Shown: positions 37,570 through 49,300 of the stretch, in pieces
Position numbering within the stretch: position 1 is the stretch's first letter
Layout: each line of letters starts with the position of its first letter
NCBI GenBank assembly: GCA_003254885.1
Contig: QANT01003258.1
Location: 40,945 to 104,944, forward strand
DNA length: 64,000 nucleotides
Direction of reading: 5' to 3'
Source: Purshia tridentata
Taxonomy: Eukaryota > Streptophyta > Magnoliopsida > Rosales > Rosaceae
The notes under the pieces: model-generated
The model's input: the letters and a program-made list of their open reading frames with translations, nothing else
Database searches by the model: none
Told to the model about the DNA's origin: nothing
Made by a program: the position numbers and the translations under genes

Positions 37570-37866
37570 TTGTTGGTTTGGTTTTTGCGTGTAATCCAAT
37601 CCAACAGTGGGCGTGATATGTTGTTGGGTTTGAGGGAGAGAGATGTTGGGCAAAGGAGGGAGGGGTGGGGATGAGATTTGAGGTGATTGGGAGAGAGTTG
37701 AAGGGGATGGGATTGGTGGGATTGAAGAAGAGTTTGATGGGTTTTGGGTAATTATATTATTTGTGATTGCTGTGGTTGATGTTGCAGCTGGTTCAATGTT
37801 GTTGGGGTTTGTGGGTTGCAGGGGTTGCAGGGGTTTTGGGGATGAACATGAGCCACTTTCAGCCAT
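32837..37866 (-). CDS. TAF12: TFIID subunit TAF12 (TAF12B/EER4-like), glutamine-rich
   Basis: Eight coding exons on the minus strand: 37866-37132, 36651-36433, 35543-34956, 34815-34741, 34442-34364, 33554-33490, 33148-33113, 33016-32837. They join in frame to 658 aa, close to Arabidopsis TAF12B. The first 500 residues are low-complexity, with proline/serine-rich then long glutamine-rich runs. The histone-fold domain is at about 502-580 ([48 protein letters not shown]). TAF12 pairs with TAF4 through this fold within TFIID, and with ADA1 in SAGA, supporting RNA polymerase II initiation; the Arabidopsis homologue EER4/CKH1 modulates ethylene and cytokinin responses. The glutamine tracts are mixed CAG/CAA and may vary in length. 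A SINE lies in intron 2. Confidence 0.94.
35560..35709 (-). mobile_element. tRNA-derived SINE in TAF12 intron 2 with perfect 19-bp target duplication
   Basis: CAGATTAAATGTCCCAATC occurs at both 35560-35578 and 35691-35709 without mismatch. The 112-bp insert (35579-35690) reads on the minus strand as a Pol III-type element: TGGTCTAGTGG resembles box A and GAGTTCAAATC resembles box B, about 35 bp apart, followed by an A-rich tail (a T-run on the plus strand at about 35579-35589). Same orientation as TAF12. The perfect duplication suggests fairly recent insertion. Confidence 0.9.
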
Positions 37867-38170
37867 GTTTCTAAATTTATTCGACGAATTGAGCCTGTGA
37901 TTTTTGTTGTTCTTGATGACAAAGACGCTAATTCATTCTGGATTTTTGGTTTCTAAATTTGTAAACTTTCAGAGAGAGCGAGCCAGCGAGCGAGCGAGAG
38001 AGAGAGAGAGGGGGTTGAAGAAGAAGAGCCTTCAGAGAGAGAAGAGAGAGGAGGTCAAATCTGGTCCGTACACGTCAGCAGACAGGCCACCAAGGGGTGA
38101 GTCACACGTGTGACTTTGGTTGCATAGGAAACTTTGGAGTCAACTAATAATATGCGCGGAAATCTAGACC
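37867..38170. other. TAF12 leader and promoter
   Basis: Directly upstream of the TAF12 ATG. A GAGC/GA-rich tract at about 37973-38048 reads as CT-rich on the gene strand, typical of plant 5' untranslated regions. CACACGTGTGAC near 38103 contains a CACGTG G-box. Confidence 0.5.
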
Positions 38171-38178
38171 GTTAATCT

Positions 38179-39158
38179 TAGCGTGGGTATGGAATGGTAT
38201 GTATATTTTTAAAAATGGATTTATATGTTTTACGGATTTAATATGAAACGGTATGGTATGGCATAATGTCAATTTTTTAAATCAATTTTTTTTTTTGCCA
38301 AAATCAAAACAACATTTAACCACCTTTTTTTTTAGCCAAAAGCCCAAAACAACATTTAACATCTAAAATGAAAGTTCATATATAATTATAATTCAAACTT
38401 AACAAATAGAATGCCCAAATTCTAATAAATTCATAATAGGCTGCAGCAAAACACAAAAATAGAATGCTCAAATGGTTTGGTTTGGGGTTTGGGACTCTGG
38501 AGTTAATGTTTTAGGGTATTTTGAGGTTTGGTTTGGGGTTTGGACTTTGGTGTTTAGAGTTTAAGGTATTTTGAGGTTTGAATTCGAGTTTGGACTTTGG
38601 GGTTTGGAGTTTTTTATTTTTATTACATATGTTTTAATTAGTATAGGGTACGAGATATTATAGTATATGTTTTATTCTATATATTAATTTCCTAAACCTT
38701 AAGGTATAGGGTATGGGATATAGTATACACTATTTACTAATATTATACCATATCATAATATTAAGACTGATATAAATTAATTATGAATTATAGTATACTA
38801 TATAGTATATAATATATACCAACTTGTCATACTATAATACAGTTAATACTATGAATTATAGTTTGTAAAATTAAAAATTATCAATTAACTATGAATTATA
38901 GTATATACCAAGTTACTATACTATATTTTTATTTAGTTTTTATATAAAAATGTTAATTAAAATATTTAAATTTAAATTTAATTAATGTTTGGTATGGTAT
39001 GGTATTGGTCGGTATTGAAAAAGTAAAATCATTCCCATACCATTTAAGATCGATACGGTATGGCTTCGATATGGTATAAGGATCGGTATCATATTTCGGT
39101 TTGAAACTTAACACGGAATGATATGGAATGGTATTGCGGAATGAGATGTCCACCCCTA
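38179..39158. mobile_element. Non-autonomous hAT-type DNA transposon, 980 bp
   Basis: An exact 8-bp direct repeat GTTAATCT borders the element at 38171-38178 and 39159-39166, the target-duplication length of the hAT superfamily. The ends are TAGCGTGGG (left) and, on the other strand, TAGGGGTGG (right), close to common plant hAT termini; subterminal GGAATGGTAT/GGTATGGTATGG repeats occur near both ends. No transposase is encoded. About 38477-38612 holds two to three imperfect repeats of a TTTGGGGTTTGGACTTTGG-like motif. The small frame at 38953-39153 is repeat-derived. Confidence 0.85.
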
Positions 39159-39166
39159 GTTAATCT

Positions 39167-40384
39167 GTACTGTATGTTGTGATGTTAGATTTTGTATAAT
39201 AAAATTACAATACAAGCACACTTATTTTCTCAAATTTTAGATGACATGTTGCATTGGAATTACAAAAATGTTTTTTTGGTTAGAAATCATTCATTTATAC
39301 ATGAAAATAAATGAGATTAAAAGTTTTTAGAGTTAATCTAAGCCCCGCAAGAATATGTAATAAATTAAGATTATGACATATCTCATGTTCAATTCTCTTA
39401 TAATAACAAAAAAACAAATGATTTTAGTAAATGATTTAACGTAAAGTTTGAACATATACTCTCAAATTCGAAAAAAAATTTCTAACAATGTCTCTTTCGA
39501 ACATATTTTGTGCCAAGTAAACAAAGGAGTTTTACAACTAACTCCATTATATTCATGCATTTAAATTACATGCATTGAAATCTTGTCCATTTAATCCAAT
39601 GGATTCTCTAATACATTTTATTTTTTTACTTATATTAATTTTACCTATGTTATATAAACCTAATGGTTCAAATTTGGTCACATCCACAACTAAAAGTGTT
39701 ACAAATCTATCATTCTTTTGCTCACAACTTTTGAATTTATAATACACAATTAAAATTAAAAATCAAGTAAAAACAAACTCATATAAATAAGTAGAGGATC
39801 CAACTCTATATTGGTAATGTGAGTAGGTGAAGTCCGACCGATTGGAAGAAAAGACGAGAAGCATTCAAGAGGTTTCCTAAATTTTGATTATTCAGACAAA
39901 TTTATATGGATGCCGCTTTTCGGATTTAGCTTTTTTATTTATATACTCAACATTTTAAAAGTATAATTTCAAATTTTATACTAATGTAAATTGATCTTTT
40001 AAGGACTAAAACATTTCATTAAAATAAAATAAAATAAACTTGAACCTATAGCCAACATTTTTTAATTTATATTTGCTACTATTAATACAATTTGAATGTC
40101 TCCCAAGTAATTTTTACTAATTGAAACCAATCGCACTCTAATGTGCAAATTTGTAGTTTCTGATGTAACCCTATTTAGAAGACATCGATGATAAAACTTG
40201 AATCAATATAAAATTAGTGAATTACACACTGAAAAGCTATACAGAAATTTTCAAACCAGTGAATGTATTCGTTGGTTTCAGTAGTTCAATTCTATACATG
40301 TACATCCTATGCAATCAAAACCCACAAAGCACTTGGAACTATAAGAATAGCTCTAGGATAGATTTCAAATATGCGAAAACGTCC
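39167..40384. other. Intergenic region between the hAT element and TFIIIC
   Basis: AT-rich, nothing coding recognised. The part nearest 40385 would contain the TFIIIC subunit 3' untranslated region (minus strand). Confidence 0.55.
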
Positions 40385-43300
40385 CTACAACAAGGGCGTA
40401 CTCATGGGATTTGCAAAGAAATGGTCACGCCAAACCAGCTTTGATTGGATGAAGCTGCTTCCAAGGAGGGTCCCTAGGATTGGTGGAGGGCCATTGGACA
40501 CAGTTTGATGCATCTTCCTCACGTAAAGGTGTTTATCCAAAATCATCAACTCCAACAGTTTTCTACAGCTCTATAATAAATTTTGAAGTTAGCATTAGCA
40601 TTGAATAAAAAAGAGAGGATACAATATATTAGTAGAGAAACTAATTCGTGCGATAAATTGTGGGCTGGAATACCTGGGGATTCAGTACATCCATCCGGCG
40701 GATAATTTCATCCTAACACAGACAATGAATATAAAAAAGAAGTGAGAACATATTAAATATATATATATGTAAAGCCTTTCCAGTTAAAGCTATTTATTCA
40801 AGCTGATATGACCAATTCAAACCAAAATGCTTCCTAAACCCGCAGCAGGACAACCAGTCGGCACAGGTCCTACTCGACACATGGAGACATTTCAAATGAA
40901 GTTTCCAACTAATATATGCGTGTGGTACAGATGCAGAATGACAGTCATCAATAACGAGAGCAACAAACATAATAGCCAAACTCTAATGACAAAGAATCAT
41001 CTTTCAATAGAACTATGAATAACCCTAATTAGCATCTTTTTCTGGTTACTGAGCGGCCCAATGAAACTCATAGGTAAAGCAATATGCAGACCAGCTGTAA
41101 TGTTGAGATAACCACTGACTAGGAGGATAGCAACCTCAACCAAAATTTTATGACTAACCATGCACTATTTGTCAGTAAAGAACTAAAGATATACGATGCA
41201 ATGAAGGAAGCCAAGGGAACTTTGCTGCTGTACCTAGAGTATGAAAATTAAAGCAATTTGCATGTACAAAAGTTCCAACAAGATAATTGTGAGATGGATA
41301 ATTTCTAAATTGTAAGGCATTGCCAGTAACTTAAAATTTGAAGCATTCACCTCTGTAACGTTTGATTTATGGGAAGGCAAAGGGGACAGAAAGTAGCAAA
41401 AGCAATGTTTTACTAGCCATGAATAGAATTTATTATAAACCCAAAGAATGCAAGTACCTCCAATATCGCAGGATTTTGCATCACAATCCCAAGAACGCGT
41501 CTTCTGAGTCCCTTGTATATAATCTTGTTAATGGTCCCATCACCATTTATCCATGGCAATATTGGCACACATAGCTTACCAGAAGAGGATACAGAAGATT
41601 TATCCTCATTGTCCCCTCTAGGTGAAACTACTTTGCCTTCCATAAACCCTTCAGGAACACTGCTAGTTTGTTTTTTATATGAGGGCTCAGCCACCTCTTC
41701 AGGGAAATTAAGAAATGTCACTTTATGAATGTCATTCATATTTGTATCCCTCTGTGAATGAGCACCACCAATACCATGATTTTCTGGATAATGGATCAAA
41801 TGGCCGTCATTGCCTCCTACTGGCTGAAAAGTCTCGGACAATGAAGTCATAAAATACTTGCCACGATACAAAGAATCAACGACACGAATAGAGTCATAAG
41901 CATTGACCTGTAAATAAAGCAGTAATATTTCAGATGCAGCTACAGTGAAATGTTTAACTCAGAAGATTTGGTCAAAGTATTGAAGTCACATGTTTTAACT
42001 TCTTGAGATCCAAATTTAAGCCATATAATGCTAGTCCTCTTTTTTTTTTGGCCAGGCCTCTTAATTTCTAAATCAAGGAATCTGTTTAAGTTTTATTTTA
42101 TTTTATTTTTATAGGATCTGATAAGTCATTTTGAAACAGTTCTTTTAATATTTTGCAAACCTCCGATTACAGTCAGATCAATGCTTTCCAGTTGATACCT
42201 AAAATAAAAGAGAATCATATCTCCATGGTTAAATCAAATCCTAAATGAAAGAATTACCAATTGCACTTTAATTTGGCTGACAACTCTTAGTGAATTTCCA
42301 GCTGTGACAACATGAAGATATACGCATACGTTGAAGTTACAATATAAAATAATTGTTGGCCTGCATCCTAACTGCTTAAACTTTTGGGAATAGAAATAAT
42401 CCAACAAACTTTATCATGGTATCAGAGCAGAATATCCTAAATATTAACCTACCAATATTAAGTTGAATTAAACATGTTGGCTCTAGTGGTGGAAAGAGGC
42501 CCAGATGTAAGCGGTATTGTTAGAACGTAAAATAATTGTTGGCAACCTAAATTTTTAAAAATATTGGAAAACCAACAAACTTAGATCCGTATCACTTTAT
42601 CAATTAGATATTATATTCCCATATTGCAAAAGCATTAGCAAACTAACCTTTAAGACTCTCTCAAATGTTTGAAGCACATCAATGATAAGTGCAGTCATCT
42701 TTTCTCCTAAATGGAACACCAAGAAACAGTCAATACTGGAGGAAGTAATGCATAAATATCACCTTCCTGAAACAGGAAAGCATGCGCCTGCACACACATA
42801 AAATGTTATAGCATCAATACCTGGGATATTTGTTATTAGGGAAACTTCTTCTATGCTCAGTCCTTGGTCACCAGCCTTCTGAATAGCAATATAAACGGCC
42901 CTAAAAACCTCAGGATTGATGGGACTCAATTGATCTTGTGCAGAATGTAATGGCAGTAAATGTTCAGCATAGGCCACCATACCTTCCCAAGGTGACTCAC
43001 TAAAAATCTCTATTACAGGGACAGTACTGCCTGAATTAAGAATATCTTTCATATGGTCGGAATGAGGTAAAGTACTTTGACCAGAAGTACTGTCTAGGGG
43101 TTGATAGTTTCCACCAAAATGTTTTTCACCAACGGGAGTATCGTCATTGAACAATTCTATAGAATTGGCTGTTGAAAATGCTGAACGATATACAGATACC
43201 CTGATACCTGGGAAACCTTTTTCTCGACGGGAAATAATTTCACCTTCTGCCGCCACAAATGATTTTAGCTTTTTAGTCTTGTCACTATCTGAAAATTCAT

Positions 43301-46300
43301 TGCCATCAATTTTGCGTTTCGAGCTTCTCAAATCTTCAGCTTCTCCCACACCTTCATCTGGCAAGCATGGGGAAATTGACAGTTCATCTGAAGAAACTAG
43401 AGCAAACAAATGGAATAAGTCCCCACACTGTAGATCTGCAGAGAGATCAATCCCCCCTCCAATAAGATCTTCATCTCTTTCATGGAGCCAATGAGCAAAT
43501 TCAGTAGCTCTCTCCCCAGAATTAAGTGGAAATGGTGATGCAGAAATATTATGCAAAAACTGTTGTGAGAGAAAAAAATGTTGGCTGCCATTACCCCCAA
43601 CCTGACAATTGAAAAATCACCAGGAATGAAATGTGTACAACATATAGATGAACAGGAATATATTGGGAACACAAAGACAATTGGATATGAAATGATAGAA
43701 ATTAAACTATTACGGAAAATTAAAAAGAAATTTTGTAGATCTGCATGTTCATTGCCCTAGTAGTACCACAAGATTAATATGAGCAAGTAAAATAAATAAA
43801 ATCCTAAGACCTACCATCATTTTTTTATCTCGAAGATAGTTGAAAGCTGCAAATAGATCACACTCTGAGTAACGTCGTAGAATTTCAGCAAGCAGATTCG
43901 GCACCTCTGGTGAGGTACTCAAGAAGACAAGCTTAAACAACTCTACAGCATTAGAAACAGCCAATGATTTGTAGACTTGTGTACTGACATCAACTCCATG
44001 CAAAAGCTTAAAAAACTGTTCATTAAGGTGTTGATAGCATGATCTTCGTGCAGAAATTTTCAATCCTCTTGCACTACTATTCTGTACATCATCATATGGA
44101 GCAGTTGATGCAATTAATTCAAATTCCTGGGCATCCTGCGGCTAAAACAGTATTTCAGTGAACCAGACACAAATAACTGATAGCAGAGACACAAACAGTG
44201 AACCATGATAGCATTCAGCAAGCTAATCAAGCTCCACTTAAAGTTACTTCAGATATGACATATTCAGAAGGCGATGTTAAGATTTATAAAATTTAAGGTG
44301 TAGGGATTAGGTAATTACATATCCTTCAGGATCTGACCAGTCCTCACAAGTAGATCCAACTCTTCTGGAAGCATCCAATTTAGCCATTCTTTTGTAATGA
44401 AGTGCATCCTCAAGGGCTTTTTTAATATTATTGTCATCAAAATCATCCCATGGTTCTTCCTGAAGACCTGTCCCTTGATTATAATCACTGATATTGGGAA
44501 GATCACTGTTATGACCTTCTCCTGTTGAACCTCGCAAAAGCAGCCTGCAATCATCTTTGTTTACTGACCTGTTCTGAGTTTTTTCCAGGAGCATTGCATA
44601 TCGTTGACCGAGCATGCCACATAGCCTGCTAACAGCTTTTCTAAATTTTCTGTTTTTGGTCCGTAATGTTGACATTCTTTTGCTGCAGGCACTGGGAGGT
44701 GCTGGAAGGTCAGTATGTGAAGCCCAATCTATCCGGTGAAACTTTGCCCCAAGAATTGCACGGTGTCTTACATATTGGATAATCAATTGCCTGAAATGAT
44801 GTAACCAATAATATTATGATAGGAAACGAGAACTTTATATTAAAAAATGGAAAATAGTACAATCAGAAGTGGGCCAGTAGTCCACAAAAGAAACTACCCT
44901 CAACCTACAAAGACAGGCACAAGAACTGGAAAAGATAAACCACTATGACAAGAAACCCAGAAAACATAACACACCAACATACAAATAAAACAGCACTCAA
45001 TACATGACTCCACCCCAATCCAGGAGAATGGCACTTAAAGGGATGCCCCTAAAAAACACAGAGGCTAAGAATCTAATCCAGTCCCAAAAGACCAGGAGAA
45101 TGGCACTTAAAGGGATGCCCCTAAAATGCTTGGATGGGGAAGCACACACAGAGGCTAAGAATCTAATCCAGTCCCAAAAGGATGTTATCAATAATAAGTG
45201 AAATGAAATTAGATGAATATTAATACTACGTAAAGAACAAAAGGAATCCTGTCCTTTTTCTTTTTTCACGGTCAGATGTCGACCCAATAAAGAGATCTTA
45301 TGAGCTTGCAATTTCTACGTAAAGTCAGGGAACAAGGTGCATAGTCATCTAGTATCAAACTTATTTGTTGATATTTACCACTACTATTCTCCAAATGCTT
45401 AAGCTATTTGGATGTGAGCCAAGAATTTTTTTTTTTATATTCTGATACTGTCGTTACATGTGGGTCTCTCTACATTACTAGGTACCAACATGCAAAGTTC
45501 AACTCATATTGGGAGGTTATAATTGCAGGGATTAAAGGTACCACGACACCGTTTACTGGTTTACCATACCTACAAGCTTGTAACCCAACAATTATTTTAT
45601 AATATATCAAGACCAACCACTAACTCCATAGAGCACGGGGCATATGTGCGGAAAGGCAACTTTCTCCTCCATAGAGTAGCTAGCATATATACACAAAATA
45701 TTTTTCATATTACACACGTCTTCCCTTACCTATCAGCCTCTTCTGTCCATGAAAACCTTCGTTGACGTGTTGACTTCAACTTTGAACACTTTCTAATAGT
45801 TGAATGGCACCCCTCAACATCTTCATTTGGTTCAGGTTCCTGCTCAGTTTCTAGATGATCAGGCAATGGCTGCAAATATGTGTCATGGTCACCTGAAGTG
45901 ACCAAGATATTTTGTTTCACAGTATCAGATAATGTGGTGTCCTCCTGCTCTTCCAACTGTTCAGTTACCTCATCATTTTCTGTGATTTTTACTGACCTTG
46001 GTTCAAAAGATCTCTTCCTTTTCCGTGAACCACGCCTACTTTTTTGAGAGTGCAATTCATCCCTTTTATTGTGAAATCCATGAAGACGTTGATGACACTT
46101 ATCATAATGCACACGAAGCACCTGCAAGTGGTACAAATCAGAAAGTGGTCTATAATCGGAGTATATCTCAACTTAATGAAATGAATAGAGTAATTTAGGA
46201 TATGATTTCAGACCTACTATGACTTATTCTACCGAATATTAAGCAATTCATGAAACATGTATCCAGAAAAGAGGATAATCACATGAGTTTGTGATAATAC

Positions 46301-49300
46301 AAGATAATAGCGATAGCAATCATAAGAAGTTGAACTTCAAAACAATGTACCAACTAATGACAAAATGCTCGCCTAATATGGCTTGGCCACAAGTATCAAA
46401 AAGTAACATTGAACCATCTGAAAAATGAAAACATATTATACATATAGAAGTTTAAGGTTTCAAATAATACAAGGAAATCCAAAAAGAGCAAAAAAGAAAT
46501 ATACGTCAAGGCAAATAAGTTTAGAATACCAAATTTTACAAGGAAATGAGAAAAGCCGTGAAACCGCCCCACGGTATTGATAAAACTCTGGGGAAAGGTG
46601 GTACTTATATAACATGGAAATTTTGAATTGAATTCTAGAAATTGTTATAAATAAATAAATTAATTAATGCAACAAGTAAACTAGAAAAGTTGATAAAATA
46701 GAATATATAAGTAATGGGGGAGAGGGAGTGGAGGTTTCATTTGATTACATTGACATGGGCTTTGGTTTCATCTGAGTTTCAGGATATAAATTTTTTCTTA
46801 TTTATGCAAATGGAATTTGGTTACTTAGATCCAGTTTTGTTTGTTGTATGTAATGAAATTATGTTGTCGATTAGCTAGTAATCAGTTTTTTTTTAATGTT
46901 TTGTTTTCAACGTGTTGTCCACCGTGAAAGTAGCCATTAATTTGGTTCAATTGAAGTATTGTTTCTCATTTTGTAAAGCTCATCTTTTTATCATTTTAAG
47001 ACACTACCCGAACACACTTTTGTGGGAGCAGAAAAAATAAAGATTTATTTGAAAAATATAATAATGGAAGAGGGTAACTGTAAGAAATTATTTGAATAAT
47101 TAATTCCATAAATCACACAAATATTATGTATGTAAATATCTAAAGGGAAACTTACCAAAACAACCGCATAATCTAAATAAAAAGTCCAAATTTACACTCC
47201 AAACAAAAAGTGAAAACCATACAACCAAAATCCAGCAAATGAAAGCAAAAAACCTTGATGACAATGCACAAACCCAAAAACCCATCAAGACTCATAAACA
47301 AATCAAAGTGAAAGAGAGGGCAATTAAACACATGCAGAAGAAGCAAAGCATGATATTGGCATCAACAGAGCAGAGAATCTAAGAGCAGCATTCAAGTGGG
47401 ATCATTGTCCCTGGCGAGACCATGCATTTCAAAGGGAAACTGATCTCTTGGGTCATCAAGTCCAGGCTCAACAGTCAATGTATCAAGCACAGAACTCAAT
47501 AACTTGGAGAAAAACAATGGAAGAGGGTATAGAATCACAGAACTTTTGGATGTTTAAGTCTCTATTCTATGGGTTCGGGCAAAACCAACAAAACCCAGAA
47601 TCTATAAAAACAAACTGGCACTGAAGTTCAGCGAAATACACCCGATATATCACTGAAATTTATGAAATTTCATTACAAGAATCCAGATCTTTCTCTTGTT
47701 TCTTGCCGATTTTGATATGTTACCAATACGTCTCCAAAACTCAGATATTTCCAAGACATATTTGGATGAAATTGACCTACCCATGTCCATATCAGGATAG
47801 AGAAAAGATTGACATTTTGGTGCTTTTTCATCACTGATTAGTATTGATACAGTACCTGAGGAATTAGAAAAAGGAATCATTTAAGCAAATTATAGCAGTA
47901 GATAACCTGCTCTAAGGTCAAATTGAGATCCTTTGCAATTTTCCGACACTCTTTAAATGAAAGCTTTTCACTTGGATCATCCTTCAGTACACGCTTCAAG
48001 AGCTCATCACGCTGAGCAGCTGTCATAACTCGAACTTTGGTCCATGACCTGTAAAGGGACACCTGTGGAAAGAAAAGAAGATAATTTGGCAACTAAATCA
48101 ATCTACCAGTTTTACCTTGCCATTATTTGCACTTCAATTTCAAAGGCAATCCTAAAATCTACAAGTTTATGCAGAGTCCAGACAGTGAAGGATATAAAGA
48201 CCAATAACAGGTAACGGTATTCATATCAATTTTAGCCACACACAAAAAAAAAATAGCATCTGAAATGAAAATTCAAACATTCATTAAAAAGTCAAAAGAT
48301 CGCACCCAAGTACCGGGTGTGTGCAAGAGATCCTAGAGTTTCAGGCAAAAATCCAGTGCAAGATATAGAATTAAAAAACTGAAGACAGAAAAGCCTAGCA
48401 AAATGTAAGATGAGCAGCATGCATATTAAAGTTTGTGGTGGACAAAAAGCTTAAAATAACCCCCTACAAACAAACTTGAATAAAATATATTGAACGTCGA
48501 TGTGAATTTCTCTTGAAGTAATAACACGTTGATCTAGTTGCCACCAGAGCCACAAAGGGCTATCTAAATTGATTCTTTTCTGCTGATAAGCTCCAATTGC
48601 ATCATAGGAATTGCAAAAAAAAAAAAAAAGGTTTATTTTCAGAAAAAAAATACTTTTTAAGTGCATACCTCTTGTACAGCAGATCCAGGAAAAGCATGTA
48701 AAGCAGCTCTTGGGTCCGCAGCAGCATAACAGTACTCTAAAGTTTGCCAATACTCATCAACAGCTTCTCTACTTGAGAGGACAAAATCATGTCTGAATCT
48801 TGGGCGAATATCAAGAGATCTAAAACTCAAAGATATTGCATCTTTTGAAAGTGGTTCCTCTATGTAAGGCTTAAGCTCCAATGCATGCGTAGAAATGGCA
48901 AGAGGAAATTGTATACTATCTTTTGAATGGTCATCACTAATCATTCGAACCAACTACATCAAAGAATTAGTTTAGGCATGATCATGTAAATCTACAATGT
49001 GAAAGCATAACAAGCCCGTCCAACATGTAGCAACACAAAGCCACAAGGCGGGGACATAAAAGTCTCTCTCAAAACTACGATCATGGTAGGTAGAAATGTT
49101 AAGGCAACAAAAGAGCAGAAGTGAGGGAATCAAATAAATACTTAAATAGGGTTTCATGGATGTGAGGGTCAAAGACTTCCTAGTTCTCCACCTTCTTTGA
49201 TCACATAAGAATCAAGATTCTATAAGAATATCACTAAAGATACCATCCTTCAATGAAGTCCTCAACAAAAACAAAAATTCAATGTAGTTAAACCAAATAT

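Noticed and set aside
38953-39153. 66-aa frame rich in IPYQT/YHS motifs
   Set aside because: Lies within the hAT element and derives from its GGTATGG-type subterminal repeats.
43147-43494. 115-aa plus-strand frame, with similar ones at 50635-50934 and 53780-54097
   Set aside because: Antisense shadows of TFIIIC-subunit exons, whose minus-strand frame is clearly real.
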